In this document: positions 34,165 through 43,536 of the stretch, piece after piece
How positions within the stretch are numbered: the stretch's first letter is position 1
Layout of the letters: every line of letters starts with the position of its first letter
Assembly: GCA_902613065.1 (NCBI GenBank)
Contig: CACMFU010000003.1
Coordinates: 1-64,000 of the forward strand
DNA: 64,000 nt
Direction of reading: 5' to 3'
Source of the DNA: an uncultured Pelagibacteraceae bacterium
GTDB taxonomy: Bacteria > Pseudomonadota > Alphaproteobacteria > Pelagibacterales > Pelagibacteraceae
The notes under the pieces: generated by a model
The model's input: only the letters and a program-made list of their open reading frames with translations
The model's database searches: none
Told to the model about the DNA's origin: nothing
Translations under genes and position numbers: made by a program

Positions 34165-36504
34165 ATGTTAGAAGAAAATTTAAGAATAAATGAACCTGGT
34201 TTAAATGTTTTGCCACCTGGAGTTGAAAGACATGTAGTTAATGGCGGTGGATTAACAGGAGTTCAGGTTTTTCCTGATGATGAAATTGAAATTATTAATA
34301 ATGAAGGAAATCAAATTTGTGAAATAGTTGTTTTTAATTCTGATGGAAATTCAGATCCATCAATTTTAAATTTAAAATCATCTAAATCAGAAAATGATAT
34401 AATTAAAATTTTAAATAGAAACGAAGAAAGTTCGAAAATTGCTTTGCGCCAATTAGAAAAAAGAAATCTTAAAATTGCAAAATCTAAATCTTCAATCCTT
34501 TTTGATAAAGACACTCCACCAGGAGAAAAAATTAAAATAAGTTCAAAAGATAAATGTTATTGCATTTTTTCTGCACCTGGTAATGATATGTTGGTTCATG
34601 AACAAAATCCTCCTACAGAATTAACTTTATTTATCAAAAGAAATAATATTGTTGACTATAAAGAACATAGAATAATTCCAGATCCAATTTTTGATCCTCT
34701 AGACGAAAAAAATATTGCAAAACAATCAGCGATTTCTTTTGAAGTTAAAGAAGGAGATTATATTCAAATAATTTGTCCAACTGGTAGACAATGTTCAGAT
34801 TTTGTTGCTTTTGATACAGCTAAATTAGGTAAAGGTATTGAAAAAGGTTTAGATTGGCAAACAACCAGGACCTTTATGGGAAATACATTTCCGGGACCAG
34901 GATTGTATTCAAAATTTTATGATACAGACCATGAGCCTTTAGTAGAAGTAATAAGAGATACTGTTGGTAGACATGACACTTTTAATCTTGCTTGTACATC
35001 AAAGTATTACGAAGACGCTGGTTATTTTGGGCATCCAAATTGCTCAGATAACTTAAGTGGTGCTATGGAAAATTTTGGGGTTAATAGACAAAAGGGATGG
35101 CACGCTATAAATTTATTTTTTAATACTTCAGCAGGAGGCTTAAATACCGTACTTTCTGATGAGTCATTTGCTAGACCTGGAGATTATGTAATATTAAGAG
35201 CTTTAAAAGATTTAACCTGCGGAACATCAGCCTGTCCAAGTGATATAGATCCATGTAATTCATGGAACCCTACAGATATTTTTGTTAGAACTTACGAAAA
35301 AAAAAGAGAATTTACAAAATCTTTTGCATTTAGAATGAAACCAGACTCAGAATTAAAACTAACAAAAAATACAGGATTTCACGAAAGAACTTCTAAGTTA
35401 ACAAGAAACTTTGTTGATGCTAGAGGATATTGGTTGCCCAATGATTACACTAAACACGGAGTAATAAATGAATATACAGCGTGTAGAGAAAAAGCAGTTT
35501 TAATTGATTTATCTTCTTTAAGAAAATTTGAAATATTAGGTCCAGATGCAGAAGAATTGATGGACTATACTTTAACTAGAAATGTTAAAAAATTGTCAGT
35601 TGGACAAATTGTTTATTCTTCGATGTGTTATGAAAATGGTTCTATGTTTGATGATGGAACATTGTTAAAAATGAGTGATCATGGATTTAGATGGGTATGT
35701 GGTGATGAATATGCAGGTGAATGGTTAAAAGAACAGGCAAAAAAGAAAAGATTTAATGTTTTAGTTAAAAACTCTACTGATCAAATAAATAATATTTCTC
35801 TACAAGGACCAAATAGTAGAAAAATTTTAGAAAAGTTTATTTTTACTCCACCAACACAACCTTCTATTTCAGAATTACAATGGTTTAGGTTTACAATTTG
35901 TAGAGTTAAAGAACTTAGCGGAATTCCATTAATGGTTTCTAGAACTGGATACACTGGTGAGTTAGGATATGAAATATGGTGTCACCCTTCTGATGCACCA
36001 GCGGTTTGGGATGTGCTTATGGAAGCTGGAAAAGATGAAGGGTTAATACCTGCTGGTTTTGGGGCATTAGATTTATTAAGAATTGAAGCTGGTCTAATAT
36101 TATTTGGTAATGAATTTGACGGCCAAGTTGACCCGTTTGAAGCAGGTGTTGGATTTACGGTTCCTTTAAAAACAAAAACAGCAGATTTCATTGGCAAAGA
36201 GGCATTAATAAAGAGAAAAGAAAATCCACAAAAGAAATTAGTTGGATTAGAACTTGTAGGCAAAGAAAAAGCTAATCACGGTGATTGCGTTCACATTGGA
36301 AGATCCCAAGTTGGTGTGGTTACAAGCGGATGTCTGTCTCCAACTTTGAATAAAAATATTGCTTTGTGCAGAATTGATGTAAGTCATTCAGAAATAGGTA
36401 TGAATGTTGAAGTCGGTAAAATTGATGGACATCAAAAAAGAATACCTGCCAAAGTTGTTGGTTTTCCACATTACGATCCCCAAAAAACTCGTGTAAAATC
36501 TTAA
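34165..36504 (+). CDS. tdm: Trimethylamine N-oxide demethylase
   Basis: A 779-residue two-domain protein that splits TMAO into dimethylamine and formaldehyde. The N-terminal part (to about residue 375) is DUF1989-like, with candidate metal-binding cysteines Cys277, Cys293, Cys352/Cys357 and Cys364 in the blocks NLACTSKYY, HPNCSDN and TCGTSACPSD. The C-terminal part is a GcvT-like folate domain: VIDLSSLRKFEILGPDAEEL is replaced here by VLIDLSSLRKFEILGPDAEE, followed by VSRTGYTGELGYEIW and a barrel with GVVTSGCLSP. Length and order match known Tdm proteins. Divergent from tmoX; the stop overlaps the next ATG as TAATG. Confidence 0.9.
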   Translation: MLEENLRINEPGLNVLPPGVERHVVNGGGLTGVQVFPDDEIEIINNEGNQICEIVVFNSDGNSDPSILNLKSSKSENDIIKILNRNEESSKIALRQLEKRNLKIAKSKSSILFDKDTPPGEKIKISSKDKCYCIFSAPGNDMLVHEQNPPTELTLFIKRNNIVDYKEHRIIPDPIFDPLDEKNIAKQSAISFEVKEGDYIQIICPTGRQCSDFVAFDTAKLGKGIEKGLDWQTTRTFMGNTFPGPGLYSKFYDTDHEPLVEVIRDTVGRHDTFNLACTSKYYEDAGYFGHPNCSDNLSGAMENFGVNRQKGWHAINLFFNTSAGGLNTVLSDESFARPGDYVILRALKDLTCGTSACPSDIDPCNSWNPTDIFVRTYEKKREFTKSFAFRMKPDSELKLTKNTGFHERTSKLTRNFVDARGYWLPNDYTKHGVINEYTACREKAVLIDLSSLRKFEILGPDAEELMDYTLTRNVKKLSVGQIVYSSMCYENGSMFDDGTLLKMSDHGFRWVCGDEYAGEWLKEQAKKKRFNVLVKNSTDQINNISLQGPNSRKILEKFIFTPPTQPSISELQWFRFTICRVKELSGIPLMVSRTGYTGELGYEIWCHPSDAPAVWDVLMEAGKDEGLIPAGFGALDLLRIEAGLILFGNEFDGQVDPFEAGVGFTVPLKTKTADFIGKEALIKRKENPQKKLVGLELVGKEKANHGDCVHIGRSQVGVVTSGCLSPTLNKNIALCRIDVSHSEIGMNVEVGKIDGHQKRIPAKVVGFPHYDPQKTRVKS

Positions 36505-36854
36505 TGTCAAAATCATCAAAGGATTTGCTTGAATTTTGGGAAGATCAAATGAAACTATCCCATACATCCAGTAATTACTTTTTCAGAAAATCTCCTTCAC
36601 ATTATCACATGATGTTGATTGTGATGAATTCTTATAAGTTAAATGAAAAATTATCTGTCGAAGAACTTAAGACTAGACTCTTTAAAACCTCAAGACCCAA
36701 ATCTGCACTTATGATCAAGGAAGCTTGTGATAAAGAATTTTTTTACCTCGAGAAAACAGGAAATGACCATAGAAAAAAGTACGTTTTGCCCACACAGAAT
36801 TTTGTTAATGAATTTAACGAATATTTGAAAACTCTCAAAAATTTGAGTTTTTAA
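36504..36854 (+). CDS. Small winged-helix (MarR-like) protein
   Basis: A 116-residue protein coupled to tdm by a TAATG overlap. Residues about 45-105 fit a winged helix: LSVEELKTRLFKTSRPKSALMIKEACDKE as helix-turn-helix, and FYLEKTGNDHRKKYVLPT as the wing with the D-x-R-x-K pattern of MarR proteins. It is shorter than most MarR proteins (about 140). It may control the tmoX/tdm region. Clear similarity to a characterised regulator is not visible, so function is inferred from fold-like patterns and position. Confidence 0.6.
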   Translation: MSKSSKDLLEFWEDQMKLSHTSSNYFFRKSPSHYHMMLIVMNSYKLNEKLSVEELKTRLFKTSRPKSALMIKEACDKEFFYLEKTGNDHRKKYVLPTQNFVNEFNEYLKTLKNLSF

Positions 36855-36943
36855 ATAAAATTCTCACTAATATTTAGAATTTATATAAATTATATATAAA
36901 AATTATTATATTCTTTCCTTTGCTAAAAAATTAAAGTTCGTTC

Positions 36944-38272
36944 ATGTCGTTACCGACAAAAGCAAAAGTTGTAATAATTGGTGGAGGAATTCACGGGTTA
37001 AGTACTGCTTGGAAACTTTCTGAAAAATATAAAAGTCCAAACGATGTAGTTGTCCTAGAAAAAAAAGACACTGCTGCAGGTGCAAGTGGAATTGCATGTG
37101 GAGTTGTTAGAAATAATTATTTTCAACCAGCAATGAGAGAATTAATGGCTCATTCAGTTAGTGTTTGGGAGAGTGATCCAGAGGCATTTAAATATAATGC
37201 TGTTGGCTATATGCAAATTTCTCCAGAAGTTATGCATAAAGATGTTGCAAGTATTTATGAACAACAAAAAGCTATTGGATATGAATCTGAATTTATTGAA
37301 GGTGAAAAAGATTGCATGAAATATATGCAAGGAATTTTTAGTGATTGGCAAGCAAAAGGAATTACATCAGTCTTACATGAAAAGAAAGGTGGGTATGCAT
37401 TCAACAAAGATTCAATTAAAGCATTAGAGAAAAAAGCAAATTCAAACGGTGTAAACGTTCATAAAGGAGTAAAGGTTACAGGTTTTAAAAGAGGGAGTAA
37501 CAGCAATGCAATTACTGGCGTGGTTACAGATAAAGGTACAATTGATTGTGATCAGGTAGTTATTGGAGCAGGACCATGGGTAAGAGATTTTTGGAATATG
37601 TTGGAGTTACCAAAAACTACTAACATAAAAGATGCTAAAAATGGAAAAATGCATGAAGTTGAAATGTGGAAATACTGGTTTTTACAAGAAGGTGTATTGG
37701 GTGTAGATGCAGATTATTTAAAAACTAATGAAGGTAAACCGCCTCCAGTAATTCATGTTGATACAGATGCACCACTTTATTCTGATAAAAATGGTAAAAT
37801 AATTACAGAAGACTTATGGGGAATTTATTATAAACCTGACATTGAAGGATTGGGAGTTCAAGGTGGAACATCACCTTATATTGTTCAAAAACATTTTGAT
37901 GAAGTTAATGTTGATCCATATGGAATTGATTCTCCTGAATATCAAACAACTGATAAATTTTCTGACATGTGGACTTCAGCACTTGCACATATTCAGAAAC
38001 GTTTTGTTGGTAAATCTCATTTGTATAGAAAGGGACCATCAGGAGGATTGGGTTGTTTAACTCCAGATTCATTCCCGATATTCGATAGATTTTTTGAAAA
38101 TGTTTATATGATTGCAGATGCAAATCATGGTTATAAAATGATAGGTGTTGGACACCTTGTTGCACAAGAAATTTTAGGTCAAGAAAGTGAATTACTAAAA
38201 CCGTTCAGGTTCGATAGATATGAAAAAGGCAAACTTCATCCGACATCGAACAGTCCGTTTCCTTGGAGCTAA
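36944..38272 (+). CDS. FAD-dependent DAO-family oxidoreductase (sarcosine/dimethylglycine oxidase-like)
   Basis: A 442-residue flavoprotein with the FAD-binding VVIIGGGIHGLSTAWKLS at the N-terminus, then AAGASGIACGVVRNNYFQPA, VIGAGPWVRDFW, and a C-terminal MIGVGHLVAQEIL. The fold is that of sarcosine oxidase beta, glycine oxidase and dimethylglycine dehydrogenase N-terminal domains; there is no folate-binding domain. It lies upstream of the glutamine-synthetase-like and mgs genes. It probably oxidises an N-methyl amino acid or secondary amine, substrate unknown. Confidence 0.82.
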   Translation: MSLPTKAKVVIIGGGIHGLSTAWKLSEKYKSPNDVVVLEKKDTAAGASGIACGVVRNNYFQPAMRELMAHSVSVWESDPEAFKYNAVGYMQISPEVMHKDVASIYEQQKAIGYESEFIEGEKDCMKYMQGIFSDWQAKGITSVLHEKKGGYAFNKDSIKALEKKANSNGVNVHKGVKVTGFKRGSNSNAITGVVTDKGTIDCDQVVIGAGPWVRDFWNMLELPKTTNIKDAKNGKMHEVEMWKYWFLQEGVLGVDADYLKTNEGKPPPVIHVDTDAPLYSDKNGKIITEDLWGIYYKPDIEGLGVQGGTSPYIVQKHFDEVNVDPYGIDSPEYQTTDKFSDMWTSALAHIQKRFVGKSHLYRKGPSGGLGCLTPDSFPIFDRFFENVYMIADANHGYKMIGVGHLVAQEILGQESELLKPFRFDRYEKGKLHPTSNSPFPWS

Positions 38273-38338
38273 TTTATCTAAGTAGACAAACGTTTTTTTT
38301 TCAGTTACCTTTTGATCTGAAAATTCAAAGGGGGAAGA

Positions 38339-39808
38339 ATGACGGATCTTGAAAAACACGTAAACCAACCAGGTAGAGCTAAACTCGTCAAAAAAGTTAG
38401 AGAAAAAATAAACGAATTAGGAATTACTTATATCTATTATCAATTTATTTCAGTAACTGGAAGAGTTGTTGGAAAAGGAATACCAGCAGATCACTGGGAA
38501 AGAACTGCAGAAAAAGGTTTTCAATTAGTTTATGGAGCAACTGCAAACTTATTTTTAGATCGTCATAATAATTATATTGGTTACGGTCCAGAAGCTATGG
38601 AATTGGTAGGAATACCTGATCCAGAAACTTTTGTTCAATTACCTTGGGATAAAAGAGTTGGAAGAGTTTTTGTTACGTGTTTTAGAAACAGAGAAGAAAG
38701 AAAAAATCCAGGTGGTCATTTAACAAGTGACTGCAGAGGTAATCTTAGAATTTTCATGAATGAGTTCAAAAAGAAGCATGGATTAGAACTAAGAGTTGGA
38801 ACAGAGCCTGAAATGATGTGGTTAACAAAAAATCCTGACGGAACTCCAACTGGACAAGGTTTTTCAAAACCGTTCTGTTATCATATAGACCAATTTGAAT
38901 CTTTAAGACCTGTCTTTATGAAGGTTATTGAATATGCAAAAGCGATGGGTCTTGATATGATCCAAGGTGACCATGAAGATGCTCCTGGCCAATTAGAACT
39001 TAACTGGACATTTGATAACGTTTTAAGAAACGCAGATAGATTATCTACGTATCGACAAATTTGTGCTCAGGTAGCAAGAGAACATAATCTTATTGCTTGC
39101 TTCATGACTAAACCATTTATGGGGGTTTCAGCGAGTGGATGTCACACAAACATGTCTTTATGGAAAGGTGGAAAAGTATCTGTAAATAAATTAGGTAACA
39201 AAAAACTTCCAGGTGTAGAAGAAGTCTTTAGTTATGTATCAGGTGGAACTAATACTTTCATGCCGGATACTAAGGATATGCAATTACCTGGAAAAATTGG
39301 TTTACAATCAATTGCAGGGATAATGAAACATTTACCAGCTTTAACAGCGATTGGTTCGTCAACAGTGAACTCATATAGAAGATTGTGGGATCAAGGTTTT
39401 TGGGCTCCAGTATATGCTGACTGGGGTTATCAAAATAGAACTTGTGGTTTAAGAGTATCAGCTCCGGGCAGGTTCGAGTACAGATCAGTTGACTCTATGC
39501 ATAATCCATATTTATTAGGTGCAGCATTGCTTAAAGCTTGTGATGAAGGAATATCTAAAAAAATGAAACCAGCTAAACCTGAGTCTCGAAATATATATGA
39601 AGCTCAAAAAGCTGGTAAAGATGTTAAAAAACTTCCGCTAAGTTTAGGTGAAGCTTTAGATAGATTGGCGGAAGATGAAGTAATAAAATCATCAATGCCA
39701 GATGAAATGTATAAAGTATTTAATTGGTACAAACGAGATGAGTGGGAAAAATTCTTAGGTGCAACAACACAATGGGATCTTGATACTTATCTGGATTGTT
39801 TACCATAA
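38339..39808 (+). CDS. Glutamine synthetase family ligase (GlnT-like)
   Basis: A 489-residue glutamine-synthetase-fold protein. Active-site blocks are VGTEPEMMWL, GDHEDAPGQLELNW, KPFMGVSASGCHTNMSLW and NSYRRLW, carrying the Glu and His metal ligands and ATP-binding residues. The N-terminal part (residues about 20-120) has the beta-grasp domain. It is distinct from GmaS at 45.4 kb. Rhizobial glxBCD operons also carry a glnT-type gene, so this may be an equivalent. It may ligate glutamate to ammonia or an amine; the substrate is not clear from the sequence. A strong AGGGGGAAG ribosome site precedes the ATG. Confidence 0.82.
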   Translation: MTDLEKHVNQPGRAKLVKKVREKINELGITYIYYQFISVTGRVVGKGIPADHWERTAEKGFQLVYGATANLFLDRHNNYIGYGPEAMELVGIPDPETFVQLPWDKRVGRVFVTCFRNREERKNPGGHLTSDCRGNLRIFMNEFKKKHGLELRVGTEPEMMWLTKNPDGTPTGQGFSKPFCYHIDQFESLRPVFMKVIEYAKAMGLDMIQGDHEDAPGQLELNWTFDNVLRNADRLSTYRQICAQVAREHNLIACFMTKPFMGVSASGCHTNMSLWKGGKVSVNKLGNKKLPGVEEVFSYVSGGTNTFMPDTKDMQLPGKIGLQSIAGIMKHLPALTAIGSSTVNSYRRLWDQGFWAPVYADWGYQNRTCGLRVSAPGRFEYRSVDSMHNPYLLGAALLKACDEGISKKMKPAKPESRNIYEAQKAGKDVKKLPLSLGEALDRLAEDEVIKSSMPDEMYKVFNWYKRDEWEKFLGATTQWDLDTYLDCLP

Positions 39809-39825
39809 TTTAATAAGGAAATTAT

Positions 39826-40767
39826 ATGTGCGGAATAGCAGGATTAATTCATAGAGGAAATACATCAAATGTAGGTTTTGAACTCCAAGGAATGCTTCAA
39901 GCATTAAAGCATAGAGGAGAAGATTCAACTGGATATGCTTTGTATGGAAAAACTGATGGAGAAAATTTCATCATGCGATTTAAGGTTGGTGAAAATGTTG
40001 CAGAGGGAAGCTCTTCTGTAAAAGAAGATGTATCAGTTTATGATGAAAGAAAAAAAATTGTTGATTCTTATCTTTCTGAGCTAGGCGCTAAGGTGATAAA
40101 AGAAGATAGAATTCTTCCTTATTCATTACGATATGAAATTCAGTATGACAAAGATTTAATGGAATTTTCTCAAAAAATAGAAAGTGTTGAAGGTGTAGAA
40201 ATATTATCTATGGGAAAATCTCTAGAAGTAATTAAAGATCTAGGAAACGCTGAAGTTGTTTGTAACAGATATAATTTAGATAAAGTTGTCGGGACACATG
40301 CAATTGGTCATGCTAGAATGGCAACAGAATCGGGAGTGGATATTAAATCTGCTCACCCATTTTGGGGCTATCCTTTTAGCGATGTGTCAGTCGTTCATAA
40401 TGGACAATTAACAAACTATTGGAATAATAGAAGAGTATTGGAAAACAAGGGCATGAGATTTATGTCAGAATGTGACTCGGAATTAATCGCTGTATATCTT
40501 GCAGAAAAAATGAGAAATGGAGCTACATTAGAAGAGGGAATGAAAGACTCTCTCGTCGGTTTAGATGGGGTATTTACTTATTTTGTTGCAACAAAAGATA
40601 GCTTAGGAATGGCGAAAGATACAATGGCTGCAAAACCACTAGTATTGTATGAGTCAGATGATTTAGTTGCAATGGGGTCAGAGGAAATTGCAATAAGATC
40701 AATATTACCACAAGAAATCGAAACTTATGATCCTTTTGATGGAGAAGTTAAAGTATGGCAAATTTAA
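39826..40767 (+). CDS. mgsA: N-methylglutamate synthase subunit A (class II amidotransferase domain)
   Basis: A 313-residue class II glutamine amidotransferase with the nucleophilic Cys2 right after Met (MCGIAGLIHRG), LKHRGEDSTGYA, and SVVHNGQLTNYWN. It matches GlxB of rhizobia and MgsA of methylotrophs. With MgsB and MgsC it forms N-methylglutamate from glutamate and methylamine (or from gamma-glutamylmethylamide). It overlaps mgsB by 13 bases, and lies 17 bases after the glutamine-synthetase-like gene. Confidence 0.88.
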   Translation: MCGIAGLIHRGNTSNVGFELQGMLQALKHRGEDSTGYALYGKTDGENFIMRFKVGENVAEGSSSVKEDVSVYDERKKIVDSYLSELGAKVIKEDRILPYSLRYEIQYDKDLMEFSQKIESVEGVEILSMGKSLEVIKDLGNAEVVCNRYNLDKVVGTHAIGHARMATESGVDIKSAHPFWGYPFSDVSVVHNGQLTNYWNNRRVLENKGMRFMSECDSELIAVYLAEKMRNGATLEEGMKDSLVGLDGVFTYFVATKDSLGMAKDTMAAKPLVLYESDDLVAMGSEEIAIRSILPQEIETYDPFDGEVKVWQI

Positions 40768-41609
40768 AAACATCAGAAAAAAAAAGTAAAGCTCAATCAA
40801 TGGGACTTCATACAGAAGTCTTAACTGGAAAAACACAACAAAAATTTTTTAATCCAGATGAGGCTGAGAATTTTTATTACTTTGGGACATATGATGTAGA
40901 TTTTAACAAAAGAACTGAAATTGACGTTAAAAACATGGATTGTCGTGAAGCAAATAAAAAAATTGATGAATTAATGAAAGATGGATACGGAACTATTGTA
41001 ATAAAGAACCCACAGGGAAAACATAGCTTGGGAGTTGGAATTCTCAATAAATTAAATTTAATTTTTGAAGGTAGTTTGGGATACTTTGGATGTGGATCAA
41101 TGGATGGTCCTATTGTTAGAATCAATGGAAGAGTGGGATGGTCATGTGCAGAAAATATGATGGCTGGAAAAGTAGTAATTGAAAAAAACGCAGGATCTTG
41201 TTTTGGTGCGGCAATTAGAGGTGGAGATCTGATATGCAAAGGAAGCGTAGGTGCCAGAACAGGAATTGATCAAAAAGGTGGAACAATAATTATTGGCGGA
41301 GATGCTGGTGCTTTTACAGGTTTTATGATGCAAAGAGGCAGAATAATAATCTTGGGTGACGTAGGTATAAATCTAGGTGACTCTATGTATGATGGGACAA
41401 TTTTTGTAGGTGGAAAAATTGGATCATTTGGTAGTGATGCTGTCGAAGCTGAATTAACTGATTCAGATCAAGACTGGCTTAAAAGAAAATTAAAGGTTGC
41501 GGAGATCGGAGAAAATTTCGATGTTTCTAAGATGACCAAAGTTGTAGCAGGAAAAAAACTTTGGAATTACGATGCTCTTGAGCCTACAGAAAAAAAAGGA
41601 GCAATTTAA
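40755..41609 (+). CDS. mgsB: N-methylglutamate synthase subunit B (GXGXG domain)
   Basis: A 284-residue protein similar to the C-terminal GXGXG beta-helix domain of glutamate synthase large subunit. The repeats are seen in LGYFGCGSMDGPIVRINGRVG, IRGGDLICKGSVGARTGI, and IIIGGDAGAFTG. The N-terminus (about 60 residues) is unlike that domain. It is the structural partner linking the amidotransferase and FMN subunits of MgsABC (GlxC equivalent). The mgsC start is directly adjacent, suggesting coupled translation. Confidence 0.87.
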   Translation: MANLKTSEKKSKAQSMGLHTEVLTGKTQQKFFNPDEAENFYYFGTYDVDFNKRTEIDVKNMDCREANKKIDELMKDGYGTIVIKNPQGKHSLGVGILNKLNLIFEGSLGYFGCGSMDGPIVRINGRVGWSCAENMMAGKVVIEKNAGSCFGAAIRGGDLICKGSVGARTGIDQKGGTIIIGGDAGAFTGFMMQRGRIIILGDVGINLGDSMYDGTIFVGGKIGSFGSDAVEAELTDSDQDWLKRKLKVAEIGENFDVSKMTKVVAGKKLWNYDALEPTEKKGAI

Positions 41610-43001
41610 ATGGCAAAGAAAAAAAATGGTAAAGGAAAGTCAAACGGACATTCTAATGGTAATGGAATAGCTTCAAGAAATAAAAGTTTGTTGGGACACA
41701 ACGCTATTTTTACTCCAGAAGTTATGGACGACATTCACATCAAAGCGGAATTAGGAAGATACAGAATGAGAGGAATGGCTTTGATGAAAAAGATACCTAC
41801 TTTTGATGATCTAGTTTTCTTGCCAGGTACATTAACAAGATTTGTAATTGAAGGTTACAGAGAAAAATGTGAGACCAAAACTATTATTGGTCCAAGATGT
41901 GAAAATCCAATTGAGCTTGATATTCCAGTTTATATTACGGGTATGAGTTTTGGAGCCTTATCTTATGAAGCGAAAACTGCATTAGCTAGAGGTGCTACAA
42001 TGGCTGGTAGCGCAACATGTTCTGGTGAAGGTGGAATGATACCAGATGAGAGAAGATATTCAGAAAAATGGTTTTATCAGTGCATACAATCAAGATACGG
42101 TTTTAACCCACACCATGCTCAACTAGCTGATGGAATTGAGGTTTTTATTGGACAAGGACAAAAGGTTGGAATGGGTGGTCATTTGATGGGTCAAAAAGTT
42201 ACTGACCAAGTTGCAGAAATGAGATCGCTACCCGCAGGTATTGATCAAAGATCTCCGGCAAGACATCCTGATTGGTTGGGTCCAGATGATTTAGCTTTAA
42301 AAGTTCAAGAGCTAAGAGAATTAACAAAAAACAAAGTGCCAATTCAATTAAAACTTGGAGCAGCTAAAGTGTATGATGATGTAAGGATGGCAGCAAAATG
42401 TGATCCGGACTCAATTTATCTTGATGGAATGGAAGGTTCAACTGGTGCTGGACCACACATTGCAGCTGCAAACACAGGTATACCAGGAATTGCTGGAATT
42501 AGAGAAGCAAGAAGAGCTTTGGATGATGTAGGTAAAACTGGAAAGGTAACTTTAATTTATGCAGGTGGTGTTAGAGATGGAGCAGATATGGCTAAAGCTT
42601 TAGCGCTTGGTGCAGACGCAATTGCAATCGGAACAGGTGCAATGGTGGCATTAAATTGCAATAAAGAAATACCAGAATCTAATTTTGAAAAAGAAATGGG
42701 TGTTCCCGCAGGTCATTGCTATCACTGTCACACTGGTAGATGTCCAGTAGGAGTAGCTACTCAAGATCCAAAATTAAGAAAAAGATTAAATCCTGATGAT
42801 GCAGCATTAAGAGTGTATAATTACTTGCATGCGATGACATTGGAGGCTCAATTGTTGGCTAGAGCATGTGGAAAAACAAATATTCACTCGCTAGAACCAG
42901 AAGATATGGCTGCATTAACAATGGAGGCTTCTGCTTTAGCTAAAGTACCTCTTGCAGGAACAAATCATACAGTAGGAGTTAAAGATTTCCATAAAATCTA
43001 A
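41610..43001 (+). CDS. mgsC: N-methylglutamate synthase subunit C (FMN/Fe-S glutamate-synthase-like)
   Basis: A 463-residue TIM-barrel protein homologous to the central FMN domain of glutamate synthase. Visible are YITGMSFGALSYEAKTALARGA, MIPDERRYSEKW, GQGQKVGMGGHLMGQKV, IQLKLGAAKV, the SIYLDGMEGSTGAGP block, and a Cys cluster in GHCYHCHTGRCPVGVAT that would bind a 3Fe-4S or similar cluster. A Lys/Gly/Asn-rich N-terminus (KKKNGKGKSNGHSNGNG) precedes the fold. Catalytic FMN subunit of MgsABC; GlxD is the homologue. Confidence 0.9.
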   Translation: MAKKKNGKGKSNGHSNGNGIASRNKSLLGHNAIFTPEVMDDIHIKAELGRYRMRGMALMKKIPTFDDLVFLPGTLTRFVIEGYREKCETKTIIGPRCENPIELDIPVYITGMSFGALSYEAKTALARGATMAGSATCSGEGGMIPDERRYSEKWFYQCIQSRYGFNPHHAQLADGIEVFIGQGQKVGMGGHLMGQKVTDQVAEMRSLPAGIDQRSPARHPDWLGPDDLALKVQELRELTKNKVPIQLKLGAAKVYDDVRMAAKCDPDSIYLDGMEGSTGAGPHIAAANTGIPGIAGIREARRALDDVGKTGKVTLIYAGGVRDGADMAKALALGADAIAIGTGAMVALNCNKEIPESNFEKEMGVPAGHCYHCHTGRCPVGVATQDPKLRKRLNPDDAALRVYNYLHAMTLEAQLLARACGKTNIHSLEPEDMAALTMEASALAKVPLAGTNHTVGVKDFHKI

Positions 43002-43009
43002 TAGCAAAT

Positions 43010-43420
43010 ATGCCAAAGAAAAAAGGTAAGAAAAAAGTCAAATCAAAAGAGATCAAAGGTCAATTAGGTAAGAAAAAAGAGACTGCTAGAGAAAAAATGA
43101 TTGGCCAAACAATTGGCTATCGATATGACGTTAATCTTTTGCCTGACTATAGTCGACTAACTCCATTTTTAAAAAAATATATAGAAGCTATGGGTTGGGA
43201 TGATCTTAATTGGTTAGAAGATGTTCATATGGGTTATGAAGAAAATAGACCTGCTGTATTCGATAGAAATGCTAACGGTTGGGTAACGATACCAAGTAAA
43301 ATAAAATTACCAAATAATCAGCAGGATAGGGATATGATCGCTAGAGAATTATTGGTAAAATTTCAAATGTCCCCGAATCATCCTCTGGTTGACCTTAAAA
43401 AAGCATATTTAAAATTCTAA
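43010..43420 (+). CDS. Lys-rich conserved hypothetical protein of the mgs cluster
   Basis: A 136-residue protein not assigned to a known family. The first 35 residues are strongly basic and low complexity (PKKKGKKKVKSKEIKG). The remainder is a compact domain with DVNLLPDYSRLTPFLKKYIEAM, WLEDVHMGYEENRPAVFDRN and IPSKIKLPNNQQDRDMIARELL. No membrane span or signal peptide. Eight bases after mgsC on the same strand and upstream of amtB. Possibly an assembly or nucleic-acid-associated factor, but this is speculation. Confidence 0.6.
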   Translation: MPKKKGKKKVKSKEIKGQLGKKKETAREKMIGQTIGYRYDVNLLPDYSRLTPFLKKYIEAMGWDDLNWLEDVHMGYEENRPAVFDRNANGWVTIPSKIKLPNNQQDRDMIARELLVKFQMSPNHPLVDLKKAYLKF

Positions 43421-43479
43421 TTTCAATTTCAAGTTGATAAAATTATTATTAACTTCTATTTTTTATAAATAAAATAAAA

Positions 43480-43508
43480 TTGTCAGCATAAAAAAAATTT
43501 CATAGAAT
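43480..43508 (+). promoter_or_regulatory. Predicted sigma-70 promoter of amtB
   Basis: TTGTCA (43480-43485) and TAGAAT (43503-43508) are separated by 17 bases, each with five of six consensus matches. The likely transcription start lies about 20 bases before the amtB ATG, with an AGGAGAGAG ribosome site between. Confidence 0.5.
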
Positions 43509-43536
43509 CTATTAACTATTAATAGGAGAGAGAAAT

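Noticed and set aside
38273-38338. Possible riboswitch before the GlnT-like gene
   Set aside because: The 66-base gap contains no structure matching known glutamine or SAM motifs; only a strong ribosome site is clear.
40877-41239. 120-residue minus-strand frame inside mgsB
   Set aside because: Shadow of a conserved gene in AT-rich DNA; the protein has no family features.
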